Assembly: GCA_035582835.1 (NCBI GenBank)
Contig: JAYKAV010003376.1
Location: 2,170,358 to 2,234,357 of the forward strand
From: Phoebastria nigripes
Taxonomy: Eukaryota > Chordata > Aves > Procellariiformes > Diomedeidae
Length of the DNA stretch: 64,000 nucleotides
Reading direction: 5' to 3'
Below, piece after piece: positions 12,764-24,100 of this stretch. Position numbers and translations under genes: made by a program. Position 1 is the first letter of the stretch. Every line of letters begins with the position of its first letter. The notes below the pieces were generated by a model that made no database searches, was not told the origin of the DNA, and saw nothing but the letters and a program-made list of their open reading frames with translations.

Positions 12764-12830
12764 TATCAAAGGTATTCAGATGCCTAATTTCTACTGATTT
12801 TAATGTGAGCTTCAGTGCCTAAACAGAAAT
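12764..12830. repeat. Remnant of an old amniote palindromic repeat
   Basis: Phrases such as 'aaaggtattcagatgcctaa' followed by 'ctgattttaatg' and 'cagtgcctaaa' resemble a family built around 'aggtatttaggtgcctaa ... ttgatttcaatggga ... ttaggcacctaaa'. The arms (gcctaa and its degenerate partner) face each other as a weak hairpin. Identification is from memory and approximate. Confidence 0.4.
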
Positions 12831-14699
12831 TGCAGGGGTCTCCTGCACAGCTGATGGAAGCACTTAAGCCATCCTCTAACTGGAGAGCACAACTGCAGGT
12901 AAGGAGGGGAGAAAAGCAACCGATCTGAAGGAGGAAAAGACGAACAGACTACAGATTAGGAGAAAATGCACTAGGACTGATCCTCTTTAGCTTCCTTTGT
13001 GGCTGTGAGATATATCTTTGGAAGAAGAAAGAGAAAAGGTGTTGGAAGCTAGAACTGTTAAATTATCGTATCAAAAAAAAAGGAAGGAAATCCTTTACAT
13101 TTGACAGCAGCAAGGCAGAAGAGGAGGAAGACATGGTGATACCAGGCTTCTTACTGCAAAGTTATTTTAATAACACTTGGCCAGTAAAGCCCCATCTAAC
13201 ACCAGAGAGTGCTGGGATGGACACGCAAGCATACTTTTACAAAGAGCTGTGGCAGGGAAAAGAAGGTGAATTTATGTTGCTGTTTTGGAGTTTTTGTTTT
13301 CTTTTACATATTTTTTAAATCCCCATCCAGATATTGGTCAGGAAGGACCTGTATTTTCCTCACGCTATAGCAGTATCTAGGAAGGAGAGATGTCACCTAA
13401 GATCAGAGAGCAAAGATGGTGACTCTGCAGGTCTACATTTTTCTACAGCTTATCCTTCAGTCAGAGTCTGTTTACAACAGTTTTCCCAGTTTAAAAATTC
13501 TTAAGCATCTCTCTTTCACACTAAAGAAAACAGGGTGTCAGCAGATATAGTTTAAAGTGAATTGAAGGTTTTAATTGGTATTTGTCAAAATAAGAAGGTT
13601 TTTGAAGCAACTGTGGGTATTACAATTCCTCCTTCAACTCTAATCCGAGAGCAGGAGTGCTAGTGTTGCGTAATGGCAAAAATAAACACGACGAGAGACC
13701 TACTGTTACTTAAATGTGGACAAGTTGGACCAGCTGTGTAACAGTCAATGCTTCTACAGTAATAAATGTTGACAGCAAAAATAAAAAGAATGCATTACCG
13801 AGACATCATCAAGTGAGCCCTGTCATTACATGGAAACTCCACCCTGTATAAGCTTGTCAAAAANTGTTACTGTAATCCTTTGAGAAGCCTCCTCCTCAGG
13901 CAATGGAGAAAAAATGTTCACGATCGGCCCAGAACAGGTGTGTTGCGCTGTAATGCAAGGATTTAATCACGTATCTCTTCACATTAATCTCACAAAGGAA
14001 CTAACTCGTATCTACTTGGGCCCATCATGCCACGCTGAGATGATTATTTAACTATCCAATTAAAGTAAGCAAGCTAACAGGGTGTTTAAAAATGGACATT
14101 CCAGGGCATACAATATTTTACAATTATTATTTGTTTTCCTAAGTCCAGCACCAGGCACTGACACTTAAGAGGAACTGATACTACGCGCTCTTTTCAAAGT
14201 CAGTCCCCAAAAAATCTCAGTTCACACCTTGATCAACAGTGGCAGAGGGCGGTTGTCCCTGCTCTCAGATACCCTCTTTCGCTTACAGGAGAAACTCCTC
14301 AGTGGTGTTTATTTCCTCTTTGCAAAAATCCCCAACCCCACTGCCTGAACAGTAGTTGAGGTATCAACATTTGTAGCGTGGGCCAGAGGAGTAAACATGG
14401 TTAGAAAAGGCAAATATGTCCATCAGATGTATGAAATCACTAGTGTAGCCTCAGAGTAATTCTGCATACACAGCCTGAGGTTGGACTTCAGACCCTAGAC
14501 CTGACTGCACTGACAAGGGTGGGACTGTATCCCAGCCAACCNGCCTTGCTGCTGTGGATGCCACCGAACCCACCATTTAATTATCCATTGGCCACTTCTT
14601 ACCTCATGAGCACGTCAGTACGCTGCTGATCATATTTTATTATTTGTGGCTTGTTACTGTGGCAATTTAAATAGCAAACTTATAAAAACAGACAGCACG

Positions 14700-15276
14700 A
14701 CAGCCAGACCACGTATCTGGGAAGTGATCGTGCCCCTGTACTNGGCACTGGTGAGGCCGCACCTCGAACACTGTTCAGTTTTGGGCCCCTCGCTACAAGA
14801 AGGACATTGAGGTGCTGGAGCGTGTCCAGAGAAGGGCAATGAAACTGGTGAAGGGTCTGGAGAACAAGTCTTATGAGGAGTGGCTGAGAGAACTGGGACT
14901 GTTTAGTCTGGAGAAGAGGAGGCTCAGGGGAGACCTTATTGCCCTCTACAACTACCTGAAAGGAGGTTGTAGCGAGGCGAGTGTCGGTCTCTTCTGCCAA
15001 GCAACTAGCGATAGGACGAGAGGAAATGGCCTCAAGTTGCGCCGAGGGAGATTTAGATTGGACATTAGGAAAAATTTCTTTACTGAAAGAGTGGTTAAAC
15101 ATTGGAACAGGCTGCCCAGGGAAGTGGTTGAGTCACCATCCCTGGAGGTATTTAAAAGACGTGTAGATGAGGCGCTTAGGGACATGGTTTAGCGGGCATG
15201 GTGGTGTTGGGTTGACGGTTGGACTTGATGATCTTGGAGGCCTTTTCCAACGTTTATGATTCTATGATTCTATGAT
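14700..15276 (+). mobile_element. CR1 LINE, 5'-truncated 3' end, copy 1
   Basis: A truncated Chicken Repeat 1 retrotransposon. It begins within the reverse-transcriptase ORF2 (Val-Arg-Pro-His-Leu-Glu region), runs through the ORF2 C-terminus and a short 3' UTR, and ends in the tandem ATTCTATG-type repeat that CR1 has instead of a poly-A tail. Severe 5' truncation is normal for CR1. Compared with copy 2 at 31.7 kb it has lost two bases (TG) near 14,773, which breaks the frame before the long intact stretch. It is antisense to FAF1. Confidence 0.95.
14812..15192 (+). pseudogene. CR1 ORF2 C-terminal fragment (reverse transcriptase tail)
   Basis: A 126-codon open stretch encoding the end of CR1 ORF2. 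Its signatures are [28 protein letters not shown] and Trp-Asn-Arg-Leu-Pro-Arg-Glu-Val-Val. It ends with a normal ORF2-type stop. The endonuclease and the catalytic reverse-transcriptase motifs are absent because of 5' truncation, so it cannot be functional. The surviving open frame suggests a moderately young insertion. Confidence 0.92.
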
Positions 15277-17039
15277 CTCTAATGGCACGTCAACAGTGTG
15301 GTCCAAAAGAGGCAGGAGGTTTCCAAAATGTCATCTGGTCAACACAGCTGACAGGCAGCAAGCAACAGGCCCAATGGTTCATGATTGACCCAGACGCCTT
15401 GGAGGGGCAGGGAAAAGAATGGGACGGCAGACCGATCTCCCTTTAAGAAAGCTTGGGAGAGAAAATGGGTGCCTAAATTACACACCACCGTACCTCAAGA
15501 CAGGTACATTAGATTACTATGAGTACACATATGCATCTCAATGTTTTTAAGGTATTTCTTTGGAGATTATGTAAGAAAAAGCTTAATCAAACACAATACA
15601 CAATTCTAAAAATTAAATCCAATTGCTGGTCAAATGATGGTATTTTAGCACTTGACATTATAGAAATATGCCTCAAATTTGCCTGATTAAAATTTTATGA
15701 GGCTACACCAGTAAATTTTACTAATACATGGATACAAAACCACTGGATTTAGCTAGCCATACTATTACCACCAGCTAATGAAGTGACACACTTCGCTCAG
15801 GTGAGATAAGTCGGTGATGCTGTTCTGAGCATCCTGCCTACACTAGTCGATGACCAGTGACAGGGAACTGACTCTAAAGCGATGCCTGAACAGCTACAGC
15901 CAGTGTCACGGCAAACACCTGTACCATTAGCTGGCAGTGGTAATAGTCATCCTGTACCGAAATAACCATCAGAGGGCACTGCAAAACATGCTGTGCTAAA
16001 CAGAATTATGCAATAGCTGTGTTGGAAGCTTTCATGTGCATGCAAGTTAAAAATCCAGAGTGGAGAGGTTCAGCTGCATAAACTGACTCATTAATTATTT
16101 CATGCTGTTATTTACAAGTGTTTCCAGTTCTGTTTCTCTCTCACACACACTTCTGTTTACAGCAAAGCTATATAGATGACTTCTCTTTTCAAAACACAAA
16201 AGAATTTTCTGCTTATCTTCTTGCGGTTTTATGATGACTTACTGTTGCTATTAAGAAAACAGTAACAGAAACCGGACTCTGTATCCTGTTTGCTATTGTA
16301 ATATTTGGGAAAAAATTGCACCAACTGCAATAAGATCTTAAAAAAGAAAAGGTGTTGATGTTTGAACACTTGAAGTTGTCAAGTACAAGACNTACAAGAA
16401 AGCTACACGTTATGTAGCAAACCACAAAAAGACAATATTTTTTTTTTTAGGCTAAAGCCCTCTATTGAGTACAGACCGCTTGTCAAATACTCCCTCTCTG
16501 GAATAGTAATTTCATAAAGCGAGGTTATTTTTTTGTTTTTAAACTTCCTGCTTCAAAGGCAAAAGTGCCTGAGATCACCTTTTCGGTGTGCTTGTAACAA
16601 GTGGAGCCAGGGTATAAGTAAATATCCTATTTGTGTATAGAACCCATAGCGTCTGGAAACCTGCCCCCAAAGTTTATGAAATTTTCCATTAGTTTTCTGA
16701 ATGTCAAAGTGTGTTAGAAAAAACTCCCCTTGGGGAAGAAATGTCACTGGTGCTCTCAGTGACAGAAAAACAAAAGGAAATGTGAGAAAAGACTACAGAA
16801 GACTTGGACAAAGGTAGATTGTAGAGAAATGTATAAAAATTAATTTTCCATTCTCCCTACACATGTAAAGTAAGTAGAGCATCTAGAGTAAGAAGTCAGG
16901 AGACATCCATATCACCACCGTGGGGACATACATTACTGGACTGTCACTGTTCTTGGCCATCCAGGGAAGGACCCACAGCAGCTCAGGGCGCAGAAGCCAG
17001 TTCCCAGTTCTGCGATCATGGCCTCAAGGCTACCGAGTC

Positions 17040-17345
17040 TTCTCTTTCTTTGAGCTTTCTCCCTTACACTCAGGTTTTTCTCAGTTGCAAACCCACCTGG
17101 TTTTATCCTCCTAGGACAGGTTTATCACTATCTGATCTGCCCCCACCTTCTTCTCTCCTAAANACTGATCTCCCCGGCTCTGGACAACTGTTCTGCTCTG
17201 CTGTTCCTCCCGCTATTCCACTGTCTATCACTCCTACTTCTAGTTCCTTCTCCTATCCCTTATTTGCTCTTATCTCTCTGCCCTTATATCCTTTTCTTTC
17301 CTTCTGTTTTCTTCATTTGTATCAGCTTTTATAGTTTCCAGTTCT
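17040..17345. repeat. Pyrimidine-rich low-complexity tract
   Basis: About 300 bp strongly biased to C and T on the plus strand, densest at 17,225-17,330 (CTCTTAT/CTTTTC-like runs). The open frame across it is a composition artefact. Confidence 0.6.
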
Positions 17346-18359
17346 GAACCCTTCTTGGAACTCATCTGTGATGTGAATTTTACCTTCTTATTAAAGCATT
17401 AAAAAAACCCATACCCGACATATTCCTGTTAAAATGCAATAAAAAATTCAATTATATTGTGCCTTGGATTTTTGTTGTAATCCTCGTATTAAAATTTGTG
17501 TTCAGTATTAACAAAATTAAAGTCAATTTCTTTACCAATGAATTACAGGTAGCACAAATAAAGAAGAAAAAATTAACTACAGATACTGTGCAGATACCGT
17601 ACCTTCATATTATTATAGCTGTAATCGGTAAATCTTGTACTAATGAGATACAAGATTTAAATGTGAAGAATGTGTTTAGTGAATTATTGTCAATCAATGT
17701 CTATACAACAGGATAAGAATAATCTTGAATGGCAACACACCTATTATTATAAATTCCTAACTAAGTACTTCATTACTTCAAAATGTCACTCTCAATTCAT
17801 AGAGTAACAGATAAACATCTCTCAACTGTATACCTCACTGTGTCTACTTCTATGTAATCGAAACACTGTTTTTGAAAAGTCTTGTCATCACTTACCCATT
17901 CTGTGTTGTTCTGAATGGTGATTCAGTACTGGCATAGTTCTGGTTAAAGTTACTTTTCAATCCCCTTTTAAACGTATACATTTAAGATATATCAATCTAA
18001 TCTATTTTTGGTTTCTACCTATGACTTGAAGCCGGTCGTTAGGAAAAAACCTGATTGTCGTTTCCTTGTATGAGCATATTAAGCTCTATAATTCCACTGC
18101 AATTGTAAATGGTTACTCATGACTAATATTCAGAAAAAGGAAACAAACTGAAAATTATAGTAAACCAGTAAGGAGGAGGTTTTGTGAGAGACCCAAATAA
18201 ATACACAAAGGAGACTTAAAATTTTTAATCTCTGATGATGGAAGAGACACTAAAACACATCATACCCGAGTTCATTGGCTAAAGAAACACCTGGTTAATT
18301 TTGCATCCCCAGGGATTTGTGGAAGCCAGTAGGTATCTGCAGTAACTTTCAACGCTCAC

Positions 18360-18448
18360 CTCATCCTTTATGTCTTCCTGCTGCTGGGCACTGAAGATCT
18401 CCATTGCAGCCATCAGCCTCATCATTAGCTCATCCACTGTTGTGTTAC
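18360..18448 (-). CDS. FAF1: FAF1 exon: end of UAS and start of coiled coil
   Basis: This is an 89-nt exon of two bases plus 29 codons, with a GCTAG acceptor and a GTGAGC donor; the 3' phase is 0. It encodes Asn-Thr-Thr-Val-Asp-Glu-Leu-Met-Met-Arg-Leu-Met-Ala-Ala-Met-Glu-Ile-Phe, then Ser-Ala-Gln-Gln-Gln-Glu-Asp-Ile-Lys-Asp-Glu. The first half is the last UAS helix (about human residues 469-498). The second half begins the long charged helix that continues through the next two exons. Confidence 0.97.
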
Positions 18449-18546
18449 CTAGCAACAAAGGAAGATAGCTGAACTTCATATCATTAAAGTTATTAAATGA
18501 AAAAAAAGTAAAATTAGAATTAATACAAAAAAAAAAACCAGACTTT

Positions 18547-18570
18547 AAAAAAAAAAAAAAAAAAAAAAAA
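18547..18570. repeat. A24 homopolymer
   Basis: Twenty-four consecutive A residues, about 100 bp upstream (in transcript sense) of the acceptor of the 89-nt FAF1 exon. It reads as a T tract in the transcript. Confidence 0.95.
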
Positions 18571-19801
18571 GACAGAGTAGAAAATGCAAGTATCTCAACA
18601 GAATGCTTTTAGTTTGCCTTTTTATTGAAAATTCGAAATTGTTTTTACAAACAAATGTTGATCATAGGCTAAAATTGTAGGTGGTTCAAATCTGAACAAT
18701 TGCTTTTGTGCTTGCATGGAATAACTCTGTTTTTTCTTTTAATCACTGATAAGGTTATAAACCTTTCCTATATCTGGGGTTCCCTGCCATGAAATTGATT
18801 TTACAGTTTTAGAATTCCCAGGTATAATCAGGGACACTGAAGCAATTGCTTAGTCAGGTAACAAAAGGTAGGATGCTGGCAGCAGCATCCAAGTGGATTG
18901 GTTTAAAAAAATGGAAAAAACCCAGAATACAGTGATCAAACGGATGTGTGCGCATGCATTTTTATTCAGGTATAACCAGTAGTAAAACTTCAAATATTAT
19001 AATATATTCTCTTCAGTGTATTTACTTCTGATAAAACTGGTAAAGCTAATAATAGTGGAAAAGTAAGTCATCTGTGTATGTATCAAGAAATACAGCACAT
19101 GCATAGGAAAACAGATACCTCCTCACATTTTTCTACCAGCGTGCCTCCAGCCTTTGGTAAGACTGAAAGATTAGTTTAATTTCCTACGAAGATGCACTCA
19201 GTCTTTGTTTTCTCTTCTTAAACTGAAGACTAGACTACCCATTAGAGCCACTTGTCATAGTAGTTAAAAGGTCTCAGACCATGAGAAATGGTCTAAAACT
19301 ATAAACTCTTAACACCTGTCAACCTAAACAGTCTTTGGACATTCACAGAACAATACCAACAAGAGCTAGATTTATGTTGGTGATGCTGGTCAAAATTTTA
19401 AAAGGAGTAAACTAACCACAAGCCACAGTAGCACTAAAGAAAACAAAACTGTCCCCANAGTTTCCAACCCCAGGAAAAAATAAAAATTGAAAGCAAACTT
19501 AGACAGTCTGCATTTCAATAAACGCCACTGGTACTTAAGTTTCTACATTGTTATATCTCTTCTGTAAACATGCCTTCTCACCCAGCCCTGAAAAGCCCTC
19601 ATTGTTCCTATTTCTAGCATTTGCTACCTTAGCAGAAAAAGTTATCCCGCATGCTACAACATGCATGACTTCAGAGACCACCATTCATTTGAGGGCATAT
19701 TGTTAAAAGATACCAGTGTCCCAATACATGGGAAAATAACAAGCACAGCATGTTTGATTTTTGTTAAAAGATAAATTTAAGTAAGGCTGCAATAGATGAT
19801 C

Positions 19802-19820
19802 AGTTTAGTTTAGTTTAGTT
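19802..19820. repeat. AGTTT pentanucleotide repeat
   Basis: Nearly four tandem copies of AGTTT. Confidence 0.9.
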
Positions 19821-19956
19821 CAAAAGATTGTTTGCAGAAAACCTGAAAAATCATTAAAACTTAATGAATGCAGTGAAATAATTTGAATTATTTTATAATA
19901 TAAAGCTGCATTATATTATGATTTTGAGTCACCAAGTTGCTAAAACAGTTAAGTAA

Positions 19957-20032
19957 TTTAAGCCAGTAAGCACCACTGGCTTCAGTGGGTTAACACAGGT
20001 GCTTAAAGTTATACACATGCTGAACTACGCTG
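19957..20032. repeat. Remnant of an old amniote palindromic repeat
   Basis: The order 'aagcac ... ctggcttcagtggg ... caggtgcttaaagtta ... cacatgctgaac' matches the common bird/turtle phrase 'tgacttcagtgggac ... catgcttaaagttaagcac'. It is diverged, and the family assignment is from memory. Confidence 0.42.
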
Positions 20033-21058
20033 CAGAGTTATAAAAACAAACAAAAAAATTATTTATAAGGTTATTTGTGTGAAATAAGTTTTCTAAGTGA
20101 CAGAAGTACCACGAATTAGCATTGTGCTGTACCCTGCACTAAGGAGACAAAATCCATGCAAAATTCACAATTTTGGCCATAGGAAGGAGCACTGCAGATT
20201 CCTCAAGAAAATTATTAATCCCATATGCAGAAAGAAACAGTAATGCTGTCTGGAAAAAGCAGTATTTCCTGAGGCTGAATTTCCTCAGGAAAATAAGGAG
20301 ATTAGAATAAAGATTGCTAGATATAAGCAATAAATAAATGAGGACACAGCGTCACAAAGGCAAACTTGTGGAGAAAGCAGAAGAAATGAGAGGCAGCCAT
20401 TCTTTGATGTATTTTAATTTGAAGAGTTACTGAGAACAGCAGTCAAAGGGCATCACTCCACATCTAAGTCATCTTGCTGTCAGTGAAATCAGAGGAACGG
20501 TTATACCAGAAAGAACTGCTCATGTAAGCCAGAAAGCTTCATTTATGTGAGATTATATTAGCAACTTAAAATTCTGATCCGATTTGGGGTCTCAACACTG
20601 CAGGCAGGTCTGAAAAAGCAACTCATGCTCAAATATTAGCCCACTACAACACCGATGCAACAGGAGTCCACATGTTAACACAGGACTACACACAGAGAAC
20701 TAAATGCATTCCAGCACAAAAAGCTCAGCCAAAATCTTTTGGAAGTCAGTAATTTATATGGATATAAATTTGGAAAACTAAGTGTAGCTGCTTATTCAGG
20801 AGATTTGGCTTCTACTTCAAAAAAACTGAAAAACTTAAACTATGATTCTACTACAGTCATGGCAACTTCAATCTCTAATACTATGTTAATTAACACATTT
20901 ATGAATAGTAGCTATTTATACCATGGCAACTGAAAGTTTCTTGTGTGAAATAAATTCACATTCTGAACATCTTAAAAAAGAAACGGTTAGCAAAGATGTC
21001 TTCTAACAGTTTCAATACTCACATAAGAACTACTTTTAATATAAAGCGAGAACTGTAC

Positions 21059-21195
21059 CTTGTATTACATTCAATACTTCATTAGATGATCGTTTTCCCA
21101 TGATAATAAGGAAAAGTGGAAACTGGTCTGTCTTCTGAGTTCGAATTGTTTGGGCTACAACACTCCCAAAGTGTCTAGTGCACATCGTCAGAAAC
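21059..21195 (-). CDS. FAF1: FAF1 exon: UAS domain, later part
   Basis: This is a 137-nt exon of one base, 45 codons and one base. It encodes Phe-Leu-Thr-Met-Cys-Thr-Arg-His-Phe-Gly-Ser-Val-Val-Ala-Gln, then Phe-Pro-Leu-Phe-Leu-Ile-Ile-Met-Gly-Lys-Arg and ends Leu-Asn-Val-Ile-Gln. The hydrophobic run ending Met-Gly is the edge strand of the thioredoxin-like fold, with the cis-Pro position of thioredoxins at Phe-Pro (inferred). The acceptor is GCAG and the donor GTACAG, a weaker but canonical GT site. The exon is 137 nt, so skipping it alone would shift the frame. Confidence 0.97.
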
Positions 21196-24100
21196 CTGCG
21201 TGGGGAAAAAAAAGTTAACATTGTAGAGGTGTTTTTGAAGTTAGTTTAAAAAAAAAAGCTAAATTCAGCAGTTTAACTGAGTGTTATCTACTGTTTAACA
21301 TCTAGGCTTCTGCATTCAATTCTAGAGCTCTTTCTCCCTTTTTATGATTAAATTATGAGAATATTTACAAATATGATAGAACCCAGATTGCCTAACTTAA
21401 AACAATTAATAACTGGTTGAGACAGTGATTTATTTGATGGAGAATTCCATTTCCTGTTACACTATTCTGCAGGCTATAATTCAAAACTAACCCCCCCTAA
21501 ATAATCATGGCTAAATCGTTAAAAACTTCTAAAGAGAAACTAAAGTAGAGCCATAATCTAGTAAACATGATGAAGTATAAAAATAGTATAATTTCATATA
21601 AAAGCATAATTCAATAATGAAAGATCAAGAAATTGTTTTTATCAGTCATAGAAGTAAAACATGGTACTTCAGAATTGTATTTTCTTTTGTGTTAGTGCCC
21701 TGCCAGTGACATACTTAGCAGTATGGTCTAAAAACAATAATTCTAAGCTTTTGACCAAAAAAAGCTCTCGGATATTAGCATACAGAAGTCTAGCATTAGT
21801 ATTCTTAACACGATCTTGAATAAATGAAAAAACTGATAAAGCTTTTCTCTTCCATTAGAGGACTGTTTGAAATTAGCATTTCTTTCAAGAGAAAAGGGTA
21901 GCTTATGATATGTTTTCAGATCTGATGGTAAAAAGTAAATGTCATAATAATAATGAATTATGAAAGACCAAATGCAAATATAGAATGCTTTAATAAGATC
22001 CAATTTAATAAAGTCTGTAAAAATAATGGACTTTTAATAACACGGGTCACAAAAGGCAAAACAGTGGAAATTCTGAGGACTAGCCACTGGTACAGGCTTA
22101 TTAATTCTTAATTATGTTCATGAAAGGCAACTTAAATCGTGTGTTTTCTTATGCCTTATGATAATATTTTAGGTAACAACTACTCTGAAATGTATGCTCT
22201 AACTGAAGAGCAAAGTCCTGTTGTCACATGCATTAGAAGCCAAATCTATTTGAAAAGACAAACTGCATTAAAATGTCAAGCGCTCCAAGTCATTCCTTCT
22301 CAAAGATACTGAAAAGATTCAAAATTGTAATTTTTTTAATCAATATATATTGTATCTAATAAAATGGCTAAAAATTGATAAGCCTGATGAGTACAACATT
22401 GGGCTTGTTCGAGGTACCTGAAGTATAAAAAAAAAACCCTGCTCAGAGACAATTTGTAGTTTAACTATGGCCATAGCCGGATGGAAGGCAATGAGCAGGG
22501 GTAGCTAGCGAGTATTTCAAAGCTGTAAATGTTACTGGCAAATACCTTTCCTTGCCTCCTTGATTCTCTGTCTTTTGCAATTCAGAACTATCACACAGAA
22601 AGACAACGTCAAAAACGCCAAATAGGGACTGCTATATCAGAAATAGCTATGTAGAGATATACCATCTGGTAAAGATAAAATAAAGTGTCCATAAAGTCTG
22701 GACATATAAACTCTTAAGCTAAATAATGTTTTTTTGATTTTTGCTTTTCAAGGTGTGAATACATAAGAGAAATCTCGGCCTCACAGAAGTCAATGGTGAT
22801 CTTTCATGGCAAAATTACTTATGTGCGTTCAAGGTTTCACTCCTGAAAGTAATAAAGACAGGGGTCAATTGAATTGAATTCCTGAAACTTGTGTAGTAAA
22901 ACTGTTTGACAGTCTTCAACACACCACGGAAGAAAAGCACTCAAGTTTCATGTGAAAACAAAATATTTAACTGGAGGTGAAAAAGTGCTGTAGAGAATAC
23001 TGCTAGAAGGAACAGAACTAAGAGACTATTACAATACTAGTTGCACTAGTCAAAAGTGTTGGTTTGGTTTGTTGGTTTTTTTTTTTAACCAATTCTGTAT
23101 TTAGTCAACCCATAACTCAGTCTCAAAATATGCTTTTATAGGTATGGATTTTGTATGCAGAGAATTCTGAATGAAGTAGGTATTTCAGTACATTAAAAGA
23201 TCTCCCAAATAATTTTTTTCCAGGAGATGAATTTTTATACATGGAACTTCTAGCTGACTACACAGAATCTAACAGACTATGATACCTCAAGGTCCTCTAT
23301 AATCAAGGCTGGGAACGGGTTTCAACTCCCTGGCTTCAGAAGATGGCACGTCATGCCAGGCTGTTGTAAGGGTACACATATTTTCCTGGTTGAGTAACAG
23401 CAGAACAGATGCCAGATGCCAACATCTCCCATCATGGTTGTTTTTTTTTTTCTTGGGGCCACTTCTTAAAGCCTCTGATGCCATCTGCCCTGCTCTTTCA
23501 AATCTCCTCCCTTCCTCTGCTGCTGTTGCAATCTGCTCAGCTCGCAGGGAGAGCAGCCAGCTCGCTCACGTACCAGTTACAAGAGCAGCACACNCCAATT
23601 CTGACTCGAATGCCACAGATTTGCCACCACTGCCATCAGGCAGCCTTTGTCTTTCTTGGGGGAGGAATGAGAAACAGCTCTTCTTCCCAGCACTTCCAAC
23701 TTTGAATAACGAATATCCAGATTACAGCATGGGCAGCTCCGATGAGGGTGTTCGTGGGGGATGAATGACCAGCTGGTGGTTATCAATGTGTGTCTTCAGA
23801 GCAGAGCGAATACACACGAGAAACTCTTCTCACTAACATCATCCATCAAAATAGATCTTGTCCTTTGGAACCAAATAAGACCCCACTTGTCTATTGAACT
23901 AAAACGTAGTAAAGCCAACAAAAATGTGAAGGTAGTCAAACGATGCAACACTGAGTAAAGAGATAGCAGCAGCAGTCTCCAACGCCTACACCATATAACT
24001 CCTGTTCACCAGCGATTACTCACTCACACACCTGTTCTTCGCCAGGTCAGTGGTAAGCGCTCAGCAATTACTCGTAACGCGTCTCTTCTTTTCATTTTAC

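Larger units (their letters stand above)
7387..18359. other. FAF1 intron, 10,973 bp
   Basis: Contains a GC-rich patch (7.62-7.97 kb), a small GC-rich block near 12.0 kb, a palindromic repeat remnant (12.76-12.83 kb), a recognisable CR1 3' end (14.7-15.3 kb), a pyrimidine-rich tract (17.04-17.34 kb) and an A17 run at 11,698-11,714. The rest is AT-rich with no recognisable gene. Confidence 0.75.
18449..21058. other. FAF1 intron, 2,610 bp
   Basis: Contains an A24 tract, a short TTTAG tandem repeat and a palindromic repeat remnant near 20.0 kb. No gene was recognised. Confidence 0.75.
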